DNA of 6,352 nt from Spirochaetales bacterium (GTDB taxonomy: Bacteria; Spirochaetota; Spirochaetia; Sphaerochaetales; Sphaerochaetaceae): positions 1 through 6,352 of the forward strand of contig JAGABK010000163.1 in assembly GCA_017614625.1 (NCBI GenBank). The letters are read 5' to 3'. The translations under genes were made by a program, and so were the position numbers. Under the pieces are notes generated by a model. That model searched no databases, had not been told where the DNA came from, and was given only the letters and a program-made list of their open reading frames with translations. This document shows, one piece after another, positions 1-5,820 of this stretch. The first letter of the stretch is position 1. Every line of letters starts with the position of its first letter.

Positions 1-62
1 CCTTCAATTTTTTTCAGCCATTTTTCAATTAATATGATGATTTGGCCGAATCTGTTTTTCAT
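1..62 (-). CDS. Possible start of a further gene, cut by the left edge
   Basis: After the terminator an ATG at 62 opens a minus-strand frame that stays open to the window edge, beginning MKNRFGQIIILIEKWLKK. AGGGG stands only two nt before the ATG, which is too close for a normal ribosome site, while GGGGAAAG further up is too far. A GATAAT box ends seven nt before the start but has no clear -35 partner. Only about 20 codons are visible and they are AT-rich, unlike the rest of the window. It may be a true start or plain intergenic sequence. Confidence 0.3.
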   Translation of the reverse strand, partial: MKNRFGQIIILIEKWLKKIE

Positions 63-97
63 TGCCCCTATTATCTTTCCCCGAACTCTCAGCAAAG

Positions 98-126
98 AAA
101 AAAATACAGCCGGGCGAACCCGGCTG
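98..126 (-). terminator. Intrinsic terminator with UUCG loop
   Basis: The minus strand has an 8-bp perfect stem CAGCCGGG/CCCGGCTG (126-119 and 114-107) closing a TTCG tetraloop, followed by TATTTTTTT (106-98). It lies about 40 nt after the lipoprotein stop. The other side of the stem has no T-run on the plus strand, so it ends minus-strand transcription only. Confidence 0.93.
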
Positions 127-165
127 AAAAGAGTAATTCAAACTGAAACTGTCCGTCGCTACGGA

Positions 166-948
166 TCAGAGGAACTTGACGTAATCCGGAGTCGTCGTGA
201 CTGCGTCCGGGCAATCCTTGACCGTGTATGAGACTACGTTCTTGTATGCGTTGACCCTCTTGGTTCCTTCGAGAGCGACTCCGATGATACTGACAGTGGA
301 GTTGCCTGAAGCGTAGACGCAGTTGGTCCTTGAGATCGTTTCCTGCGCCTCTCCGGTCTGCGAAAGCTTTCCACCGGAGACTGTGCCGAATACGCCGACA
401 AAGTAAACGGTGTTTCCATTGCCGGAATCTCCCGAATTCTGGATATCGCAGTTGATGATGTCGATTGTCGAGAGCTCGGCTCTGATTCCGCACTCGACAA
501 GCTTCATGTTCTCGACTATGACCCTGTGGTTCTCTCTTGTTTCGGGATTGTAGTCGACACCTGATGTGGTGTTGTTGCTGTTGATCAGCAGGCCGTAGCT
601 GTTTCCCTCGCCGATGAAGGTTCCGTTCTTGATCGTGAAGTCACCGAAGATGCGGAGTGCAGCATGCTTGAGCTCGGTTATCTGATGTCCGTTGAAATCG
701 ATGACCGCGTTCTCTCCGGTCCTGATTTCCAACTGGGCTCCGTTCACGTACATCGGGTTCCAGGCGATGTCATTGTCCACGATGACGATCGCGTTGTCCG
801 CCTTTACGGCTTCAGCCAGTTCTTCCATGGTTGTGACATGAATTGCAGGATCGTCGTCAGCCTTCTTGGCAGCGCCACCCGCGGATGCACAGGAGACCAT
901 TGCGATAAGGACGACAATTAAAGCTATAATGGAGATAGTTTTTCTCAT
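166..948 (-). CDS. Lipoprotein with predicted right-handed beta-helix (pectate-lyase-like fold)
   Basis: 260 residues from the ATG at 948. The N-terminus MRKTIS plus a hydrophobic run ends in AMVSC; Cys20 is a plausible lipid-attachment site, though Met at -3 is off the strict lipobox and fits the looser spirochaetal form. A short G/A/K/D linker follows. From about 36 the protein starts with HVTTMEELAEAV and a strand IVIVDNDI, the usual opening of pectin-lyase-like beta-helices. It then runs as short strands with repeated turns (VIDFNGHQI, FTIKNGTFIGEG, VIVENMKLVECG, TIDIINCDIQNSG, STVSIIGVALEG). No catalytic Asp/Arg set of pectate lyases can be recognised, so a binding or structural role is as likely as an enzyme. 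Four Cys are present after Cys20. It is a single-gene unit with its own promoter and terminator, on the same strand as the redox operon. Confidence 0.82.
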   Translation of the reverse strand: MRKTISIIALIVVLIAMVSCASAGGAAKKADDDPAIHVTTMEELAEAVKADNAIVIVDNDIAWNPMYVNGAQLEIRTGENAVIDFNGHQITELKHAALRIFGDFTIKNGTFIGEGNSYGLLINSNNTTSGVDYNPETRENHRVIVENMKLVECGIRAELSTIDIINCDIQNSGDSGNGNTVYFVGVFGTVSGGKLSQTGEAQETISRTNCVYASGNSTVSIIGVALEGTKRVNAYKNVVSYTVKDCPDAVTTTPDYVKFL

Positions 949-949
949 T

Positions 950-961
950 TCTCCCTCCCTC
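950..961 (-). promoter_or_regulatory. Strong ribosome binding site that decides the lipoprotein start
   Basis: The minus strand reads GAGGGAGGGAGAAATG, with GGAGG five nt before the ATG at 948. This supports 948 over the in-frame ATG at 999, which has no such site and lies upstream of the predicted transcription start. Confidence 0.75.
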
Positions 962-978
962 TTTTTCAGTATGGTTGA

Positions 979-1007
979 ATTGTAGAGGACGGATTTCAAT
1001 AAGTCAA
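979..1007 (-). promoter_or_regulatory. Near-consensus sigma70 promoter for the lipoprotein gene
   Basis: On the minus strand TTGACT (1007-1002) and TACAAT (984-979) are separated by exactly 17 nt, each box one base from consensus. The predicted +1 is near 972, giving a leader of about 24 nt before the ATG at 948. It lies in the 86-nt gap after the barrel gene, so the lipoprotein gene can be transcribed on its own. Confidence 0.8.
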
Positions 1008-1034
1008 AGAAAAATGACCGGTTTTTTCATTATT

Positions 1035-2522
1035 TCACAGGTTCTTCCAGTCGATGTCGCAGACAGCCATCTCCACCCCGGCGCAGGCCTTGAAGACGGA
1101 AGTGCGGTGCGTGATGTCGCGTGTGAACGAGAGCGTGGCCACAAGGTTCAGACCCGGCTGCGGACAGTATCTGGCCGAAGCGTCCAGCGTCAGCACGTCG
1201 GTCACAGGCGGGGTGAAGATGAACGGGTCGTTAGTGGACTTGGCGTCATCGTCATAGACGCTGTCGATGTAGTACGAGCCCCTCGAGAGCAGCTGCGCGC
1301 TGAAGGTCACCCCGAGCCTTGCGGTCTCATATCTTGCCGAAAAAAGGTGCACCCTGGTTGACGGGCCGTACCTGAAACCGAGGAAGAAGGCATCCTCGTC
1401 GTAGAACTTCTTGGGCCCGACGTTCGAATTGACCTGGAAGGACGATGTGAACTTGCCCGCCTTCACCGCCCTGTTGTACATGAAGGTGCTGCAGAGGTAG
1501 AACTCGTAGGAGAGGTTCAGCCCTCCCTCCTCATGGAACGTTTCGTCCTTGATCGCGTAGAGGGAATTGCTGAAATCCCTGCCCCCGAAGGCCTCGCCCG
1601 GAACCAGATGCATCTCGATGCCGGCCGATGCCCCTATCGCCGTGGGATTGGTGTTGGGCTCGCCGGAAAGCAGGAAATCGTCCAGAGCCAGGGATCCGAA
1701 GACCCTGACAGGCCCCACCCTGCCCTCAAGTGCCAGGTCCACCATGACGTTCGAGCAGTCGTCCTGGAAGTTGTTGTGCCACAGGGCTATGGGCGTGCAG
1801 TCCACAAGCGTCGGCACCTTCCCGTAGATGTTGTTCAGTTCCGTCATCGATATCCTGAAGCTGTCGCAGCCGAACGTGAACCTGTGGGCGAACGTGGTCT
1901 GCGGGGCTCCGTCGGAGACGACCCCTATGTCGAGGTAATGCTTGAAGGCAAGGGCGACGAAGTCGTAGCCGAAACGCCAGCTGCCGCCGATGTCCGAACC
2001 CACGTTGAGATACAGGCCGTCGAGATACGGCTGGGAGTCCGACAGCGCCATCCCGTAGGTACCCGGCCCCCATTTGATCTGCCTGCGGCCCAGCGAGAGG
2101 TACAGGTTCCCGGATGAAGATGTGAAGTCCAGATACCCGACGCGCGGGAAGGTCAGGTCCAGGTTGGCCCCGTTGATGAACGGGACGTTGGTCAGAAGCT
2201 TCCCGCGGTCCCTGATTTGTACGAAGATGTCCTGCATGAAGTCCACCAGGACGACCAGGTCCACATTGTCTGTGTCAAGCGTGAAGCCCAGATTCATGAA
2301 GGAAGGCTTCGAGAAAGCGTCGTACCAAAAGTCCTGCTTCGTCTCCCACCATGAAGGAACCTGAAGGCCGGAGGCCTGCTTCCAGTCCAGGCCCTCGATA
2401 CCCGACGGAGTGTTGTCGAACGTGAAGTAAGGCGTTACATCCACGACCGCATTGAACGTTGCGGGAAGCGGGGTGCAGACAACAATAAGGACAAGGAAAA
2501 GAAAAACCGGACGTTTCATCAT
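1035..2522 (-). CDS. Putative outer-membrane beta-barrel protein with Wzi-like motif
   Basis: 495 residues, no firm family. A signal peptide covers about 1-22 (MMKRP, hydrophobic core, PLPAT). The rest alternates polar and hydrophobic residues in short strands rich in aromatic residues and glycine, with many D/N/G turns, as in outer-membrane barrels. The segment GRRQIKWGPG (145-154) followed by ALSDSQPYLDGLYL resembles the GRQ-x-x-WGPG...LSD signature of Wzi-type capsule-assembly barrels; the match is local and by eye. Six cysteines lie after residue 200 (219, 242, 256, 344, 453, 480) plus Cys488, unusual for a barrel and of interest next to thiol-redox genes. The start codon overlaps the polyferredoxin stop by 4 nt (ATGA); a second ATG follows at once and could be used instead. 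Role unknown: porin, surface anchor or redox client are all open. Confidence 0.72.
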   Translation of the reverse strand: MMKRPVFLFLVLIVVCTPLPATFNAVVDVTPYFTFDNTPSGIEGLDWKQASGLQVPSWWETKQDFWYDAFSKPSFMNLGFTLDTDNVDLVVLVDFMQDIFVQIRDRGKLLTNVPFINGANLDLTFPRVGYLDFTSSSGNLYLSLGRRQIKWGPGTYGMALSDSQPYLDGLYLNVGSDIGGSWRFGYDFVALAFKHYLDIGVVSDGAPQTTFAHRFTFGCDSFRISMTELNNIYGKVPTLVDCTPIALWHNNFQDDCSNVMVDLALEGRVGPVRVFGSLALDDFLLSGEPNTNPTAIGASAGIEMHLVPGEAFGGRDFSNSLYAIKDETFHEEGGLNLSYEFYLCSTFMYNRAVKAGKFTSSFQVNSNVGPKKFYDEDAFFLGFRYGPSTRVHLFSARYETARLGVTFSAQLLSRGSYYIDSVYDDDAKSTNDPFIFTPPVTDVLTLDASARYCPQPGLNLVATLSFTRDITHRTSVFKACAGVEMAVCDIDWKNL

Positions 2523-3418
2523 TCAGCAGGCTTTTCCACGGACGCTTCCGCTGCCTTCCTCGCGGACCTGTCGAATCCGAATGTCGATCCGATTGCATGC
2601 ACCGGACATGCGGCCTTGCAGCGTCCGCAGCGGATGCACTCGGCGGTGTTTATGTCCGTGGTGCACTTGACGTCCATGGGGCAGACCTTCTCGCACTTTC
2701 CGCATCCCACACATTTGGATTTATCCAGATTCAACTGGTACAGGCTGAACTTGGCGAAAAGCCCGTAGATGGCTCCCAGCGGGCAGAGGTACTTGCAGAA
2801 CGGGCGGTGGATCAGCGTGGACGAGATGATCACGATCACGAGGATGCACATCTTCCAGCTGAACAAAAAGCCCAGCATTTGGGCCAAAAACGGATTTGAG
2901 GCAATCAGCGAAAGGCCGGCAAGAGTTCCGGCCGGACACACGTACTGGCAGAACCAGGTGTAACCCATGTTCACCTCGTTGCGGATCAGGATGGGAAGCA
3001 GGATGACAAGGACCAGCAGTACCGCGTACTTGAGATAGCGCAGAATCCTGTCCACCTTGGGATTGACGCGGACCTTTGGAAGCGGGATCTTGTGGAGCAG
3101 GTCCTGGATCAGGCCGAACGGACACAGGAAGCCGCAGATCAGGCGTCCCAGGATGATTCCGAACAGCATTATCATGCCCAGCACGTAGAAGCTGAACCTG
3201 AACTTGCGGCTGCTTATGACGGCCTGCAGCGACCCTATGGGGCATGAGCCCAGGGCACCCGGACAGGAATAGCAGTTGAGCACCGGGACGCACAGTATCT
3301 TGGTCTTTCCGGTGAAGATGTGTCCCTTGACGAAGCCTGCGGCATAGCCGTTGAAGAAAGCCGCGGCCGCAAGCTGTATGAAGGTCCTCTTTGTCTCCTG
3401 CTTCAGTTTCTTCTTCAT
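2519..3418 (-). CDS. NapH/YccM-like membrane polyferredoxin (4Fe-4S)
   Basis: 299 residues. Hydrophobic helices lie at about 12-30, 76-94, 129-146 and 183-202. Cysteine motifs in order: C49-x2-C52-P with C59-P; C95-x3-C99-P; C157-x3-C161-P; C208-x3-C212-P; then two 4Fe-4S ferredoxin motifs C236-x2-C239-x2-C242-x3-C246-P and C261-x2-C264-x2-C267-x3-C271-P. This is the layout of the NapH/YccM/RdxA family, which carries electrons between the membrane or cytoplasmic side and outward-facing redox partners. The membrane CxxxCP pairs are conserved in the family. With a small CxxC peptide and two secreted thioredoxin-fold proteins directly upstream, electron supply to thiols outside the inner membrane is the best inference. 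The ATG shares one base with the upstream stop, with AGGA 8 nt before it. The C-terminal tail after 280 is charged and shows no motif. Confidence 0.9.
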   Translation of the reverse strand: MKKKLKQETKRTFIQLAAAAFFNGYAAGFVKGHIFTGKTKILCVPVLNCYSCPGALGSCPIGSLQAVISSRKFRFSFYVLGMIMLFGIILGRLICGFLCPFGLIQDLLHKIPLPKVRVNPKVDRILRYLKYAVLLVLVILLPILIRNEVNMGYTWFCQYVCPAGTLAGLSLIASNPFLAQMLGFLFSWKMCILVIVIISSTLIHRPFCKYLCPLGAIYGLFAKFSLYQLNLDKSKCVGCGKCEKVCPMDVKCTTDINTAECIRCGRCKAACPVHAIGSTFGFDRSARKAAEASVEKPAE

Positions 3419-3555
3419 CAGCCAAGTCCTATGCAGGCGAAGCAGATCGCCTTTCCCTTGCTCAGGACAAGGGCGGTCTCGTTCCTGAAGATCCCGAACA
3501 CGATGAAGGCCACCGCGACGACTATGAGGGCCACACGGACAGCTGTTTTCTTCAC
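3418..3555 (-). CDS. 45-residue membrane peptide with C-terminal CxxC, CD1871A-like
   Basis: A short gene started by GTG at 3555 and ended by TGA at 3420-3418. The product is 45 residues: a basic N-terminus (KKTAVR), one hydrophobic segment at about 7-23, then RNETALVLSKGKA and a terminal CFAC-IGLG block with Cys38 and Cys41. A single helix, an R-x-E turn, a VL-x-K stretch and a final CxxC-IG-x-G resemble the small CD1871A-type CXXC proteins described from anaerobes; that match is from memory. By the positive-inside rule the CxxC end faces outward. The GTG overlaps the preceding stop by 4 nt, AAGGTG lies 5 nt upstream as a ribosome site, and the stop shares one base with the next ATG. Coupling on both sides strongly argues that it is a real gene. 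Function unknown; a thiol relay between its neighbours is inferred. Confidence 0.8.
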   Translation of the reverse strand: MKKTAVRVALIVVAVAFIVFGIFRNETALVLSKGKAICFACIGLG

Positions 3556-4058
3556 TTCTTCACCTTGGCGAGATTCTCACTCATTTTCTGGAGATACATC
3601 TCCGTAGGATGATTCAGAGCAGTGGTGACGATCTCTAGGACGTTCCCTTCCCTGTCGACGTAGAGCGTTGTCGGATATCCTATCACCATGGGCAACCTGG
3701 CAAGCTGTTCCGCGGTCATCTTCAGAAGCGGGAAATCGGGAGTGAAGGCATTGGACACATCCTCCAGGGCCTCTGCATAATCATAGGCATCCGCACAGAC
3801 GGCTATGATGTTGCAGCCCTCGGGCATCCCGAGTTTCACCTGGCCGAGGCTGTCAAGCTCGCACATGCAGTAGACGCAGGTCGTCGTGAAGAAATTGATC
3901 ATGGTCACATCGTATTTGCCGAAGATTTCGGCAGTGACCTTCTCATCCCCATAGAACCTGAACGCCTCGAAGTTCTTCACGTCCATGTTGCGCTGCTTGG
4001 CCGCGAAGACCGGAAGCGCCATGGCCAGAACCAAAACAATGATTACAAACTTCTTCAT
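3552..4058 (-). CDS. Secreted thioredoxin-fold protein with divergent CVYC site (paralogue)
   Basis: 168 residues from the ATG at 4058. This start is chosen because it opens a clean signal peptide (MKK, hydrophobic core, cleavage near VFAA at 17-20) and has a GAGGGG-type ribosome site overlapping the previous stop; the frame extends 38 codons further upstream, but that part lies inside the preceding gene. The fold is thioredoxin-like: strand VTMINFF (51-57), C61-V-Y-C64, strand IIAVC (84-88), cis-Pro loop GYPTT with Pro129. Compared with its neighbour, the Trp before the first active-site Cys is Thr, and extra cysteines stand at 66 and 82. This suggests altered redox potential, a different partner or a metal site (inference). 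The C-terminal 20 residues are also unlike the paralogue. Its stop overlaps the small CxxC gene by four nt (GTGA). Confidence 0.86.
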   Translation of the reverse strand: MKKFVIIVLVLAMALPVFAAKQRNMDVKNFEAFRFYGDEKVTAEIFGKYDVTMINFFTTTCVYCMCELDSLGQVKLGMPEGCNIIAVCADAYDYAEALEDVSNAFTPDFPLLKMTAEQLARLPMVIGYPTTLYVDREGNVLEIVTTALNHPTEMYLQKMSENLAKVKK

Positions 4059-4065
4059 CCACCCC

Positions 4066-4575
4066 TCACTTCGAAGCTCTGTATTTCTCCAGCAGCTGGA
4101 CTGCCTTCGTCTTGTATCCCGAGACCCCGCCCGCAGGCATTCCGATCGTGATGTCAAGGATGGTGCCTTCACTGTTCACATAGAATGTCGTGGGATAACC
4201 GATTATGGTCCCGATTTCCTTCACCTGCTTCTCCGTCATCTTGAGCACGGGGAAATCGACCTTGTAGGCCTCAAGAATGGCCTTCAGGTCGTCCGGAGCC
4301 TCATAGGCGTCCGCGCAGACGGCGATGATCTTCGTGCCCTCGGGCATCTCCTTGGCCAGCTTCACGATGTCGGGAAGCTCCTTGACACACCACGTGCACC
4401 ATGTCGTGAAGACGTTGATCACCGTCACGTCGTAATCCTTGAAGAAATCGCCCGTGACGCGCTTTCCGGTGTAATCCGTGACGTCGATGTTTCCGAAAGT
4501 TCCCGTGGCGGAACTTGCGGACACTGAGGCGATGACAAGGCATGCAAGGACGATGATGAGCAGGGTTTTCTTCAT
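4066..4575 (-). CDS. Secreted TlpA-like thioredoxin-fold protein, CTWC active site
   Basis: 169 residues. A lysine-lysine start and hydrophobic core end in SVSA at about 17-20, giving a likely signal peptidase I site; a Cys at 12 after VLA leaves a lipoprotein form possible but less likely. The mature part is a thioredoxin fold of the TlpA/ResA kind: strand VTVINVF (50-56), active site C60-T-W-C63 preceded by Trp59, helix, strand KIIAVC (82-87), and the cis-proline loop GYPTT with Pro128. Members reduce disulfides outside the cytoplasm, often in cytochrome c maturation or repair; no cytochrome gene is seen here. It is a tandem paralogue of the next gene (shared KDYDVT/GKYDVT, MPEG, IIAVCADAY, GYPTT segments). 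It follows the reductase by 33 nt, lacks a Shine-Dalgarno sequence and is followed 7 nt later by its paralogue. Confidence 0.87.
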   Translation of the reverse strand: MKKTLLIIVLACLVIASVSASSATGTFGNIDVTDYTGKRVTGDFFKDYDVTVINVFTTWCTWCVKELPDIVKLAKEMPEGTKIIAVCADAYEAPDDLKAILEAYKVDFPVLKMTEKQVKEIGTIIGYPTTFYVNSEGTILDITIGMPAGGVSGYKTKAVQLLEKYRASK

Positions 4576-4581
4576 GAGGTC

Positions 4582-4612
4582 ATTGTATCACATAAAAATG
4601 CTTTCCGGTCAA
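4582..4612 (-). promoter_or_regulatory. Candidate internal sigma70-type promoter before the first thioredoxin-like gene
   Basis: On the minus strand TTGACC (4612-4607) and TACAAT (4587-4582) are separated by 19 nt. The spacer is two longer than ideal, but TGA directly before TACAAT gives an extended -10. Six nt separate the -10 box from the ATG at 4575, so the predicted +1 falls on or beside the A of the start codon. No Shine-Dalgarno sequence is visible before that ATG. The gene may therefore be read from a leaderless transcript as well as from the operon message. Confidence 0.4.
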
Positions 4613-4620
4613 TCCACCGG
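4605..4620 (-). promoter_or_regulatory. Small hairpin over the reductase stop codon, possible attenuator
   Basis: CCGGT and ACCGG arms (5 bp, 6 with the flanking T-A pair at 4604/4621) enclose a 6-nt loop, and on the minus strand the stem is followed after six nt by ATTTTT. The stem is short and the T-run is not adjacent, so it is at best a weak terminator. It could reduce read-through from the flavoprotein genes into the thioredoxin genes. Confidence 0.25.
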
Positions 4621-5820
4621 ATAATCGCCCCTGGGTATCTCGAGCACTATGTCCGACTGCGGGAACGTCACGCACACGTGGATGTGGTCCGACTCCCTGT
4701 CCTTCTGGCGGCGGCTGTCGTGCGAGCACGGGATGAACACCTTGCCGGACAGAAGCTTGCTGCGGCACCAGCCGCACTCGCCGCTCCTGCACTTGGAAGG
4801 CGCCATTATCCCTCCGCGCTCTATGGCCACGAGAAGGCTCTCGTCCGACCGCGCCGGGATCTCGAAGACCTGCGGCCCCTGGATGACCTTCAGGGTGTAG
4901 GTCTCGAACGCACCGTCCTCGGCCCTGATTTCGGCGCCCAGGATCTCACGGCGCACACGCCTTGCGGGAAGTCCGAGTTTGGCCACCTCCGTGTCCATGT
5001 GGGTGTACAGGCCCTGCGGACCGCAGATGAACAGCGAATAGTCCTCGGGAGCGTACTTCTTAATCAGGTCCGCCGTGATGAAGCCGTGCTCGAATCCGTC
5101 CTTCTTTTCCTCGGAAAGGACGTGGACGACCTTCACCCTGTCGGTCTCCTCCTGAAGAACTTCAAGCTCCTTGCGGAACAGGATGGAATCCCCGGTGCGC
5201 GAGCCCGAGATAATGGTCAGATTGAAGTCCTCGATTCCGTCACGAATCGCGAATGCCATGGATATGAACGGAGTGATTCCGCTGCCGCCGGCTATTGCCA
5301 CCACATTGGAGCTGTCGCGAAGCGGGTCGTGGTAGAACTGCCCGTCAGGTCCCGAAACAAGCAGGCTGTCGCCTACTTTTACATCTTCCAGAAGGTGTTT
5401 CGAGACGAAACCGCCTTCCTTGGGCCTGACCGTCACGTGGATCTTGCCGTCGCGGGTCATCTTGGGCGAGGATGAGACGGAATAAGGGCGCGAGACGTAG
5501 CTGCTTCCGATCTTCATCTTCAGCGACACGTACTGTCCCGGACGGAACCATGCGGCTGCCGAGCCGTCGGCCTTCTTCAGCACAAGAGTCTTCGTACCCA
5601 GGGAATCCCTGTCAATGATGCCTTGGACCACCATCTTCTGGTAATCGGGATGCAGCGCCCTGGCGTTGTTGTTTATCGGGAAATCGGCGACGATCTCCTT
5701 GTCCTCGGCGGCCTCTATGGCCTTGTCGCGCCGAAGCGGCAGGTTCTTGAAGTTCAGCATGTCCTTAAGCGAGAAGCTGCTGATCCTGACCTTGAGTTTT
5801 TTCAGTCTCTCACCTTTCAT
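4609..5820 (-). CDS. FAD/NAD(P)-binding oxidoreductase with C-terminal 2Fe-2S ferredoxin domain
   Basis: 403 residues, no signal peptide or membrane segment, so cytoplasmic. Domain order: a basic N-terminal extension (about 1-55) of unknown role; an FNR-type FAD domain (about 60-165) with the flavin motif RPYS at 111-114; an NAD(P) domain (about 170-300) with GGSGITPF at 178-185 and CGPQGLY at 266-272; a plant-type ferredoxin domain (about 305-400) with C344-x4-C349-x2-C352 and C383 as 2Fe-2S ligands. FNR-then-ferredoxin order is that of PaaE, VanB and Hcr, which pass electrons from NAD(P)H through FAD and 2Fe-2S to a partner. The partner is inferred to be the FAD enzyme just upstream or the membrane Fe-S protein downstream. 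The start at 5820 is supported by GGGAGG six nt upstream, inside the preceding gene, which it overlaps by 11 nt. Confidence 0.88.
   Translation of the reverse strand: MKGERLKKLKVRISSFSLKDMLNFKNLPLRRDKAIEAAEDKEIVADFPINNNARALHPDYQKMVVQGIIDRDSLGTKTLVLKKADGSAAAWFRPGQYVSLKMKIGSSYVSRPYSVSSSPKMTRDGKIHVTVRPKEGGFVSKHLLEDVKVGDSLLVSGPDGQFYHDPLRDSSNVVAIAGGSGITPFISMAFAIRDGIEDFNLTIISGSRTGDSILFRKELEVLQEETDRVKVVHVLSEEKKDGFEHGFITADLIKKYAPEDYSLFICGPQGLYTHMDTEVAKLGLPARRVRREILGAEIRAEDGAFETYTLKVIQGPQVFEIPARSDESLLVAIERGGIMAPSKCRSGECGWCRSKLLSGKVFIPCSHDSRRQKDRESDHIHVCVTFPQSDIVLEIPRGDYPVD

Noticed and set aside
34..231. Plus-strand open frame of 65 codons
   Set aside because: It runs through the terminator stem and the 3' end of the lipoprotein gene, has no ribosome site and no protein-like features.
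949..999. Upstream in-frame start at 999 for the lipoprotein gene
   Set aside because: It lies between the -35 and -10 boxes, has no ribosome site and would place the signal sequence inside the protein.
1009..1028. Inverted repeat GAAAAA/TTTTTC after the barrel gene, considered as a terminator
   Set aside because: The stem is almost all A-T pairs with an 8-nt loop and no following T-run, so read-through from the operon into the lipoprotein gene cannot be ruled out.
1533..2117. 194-codon plus-strand open frame opposite the barrel gene
   Set aside because: Arg/Val/Gly-rich translation without any motif, antisense to a gene with signal peptide and strand pattern; long antisense frames are expected in GC-rich DNA.
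2721..3425. 234-codon minus-strand frame overlapping the polyferredoxin gene
   Set aside because: Shifted-frame shadow with low-complexity R/Q/P/G content; the cysteine motifs belong to the other frame.
4059..4172. Upstream in-frame start at 4172 for the second thioredoxin-like gene
   Set aside because: The added 38 residues are Arg/Ser-rich, overlap the preceding gene and hide the signal peptide that starts at 4058.
4678..5475. 265-codon plus-strand open frame opposite the flavin reductase
   Set aside because: Antisense to a clear FNR/2Fe-2S gene; the translation shows no domain and no ribosome site was seen.
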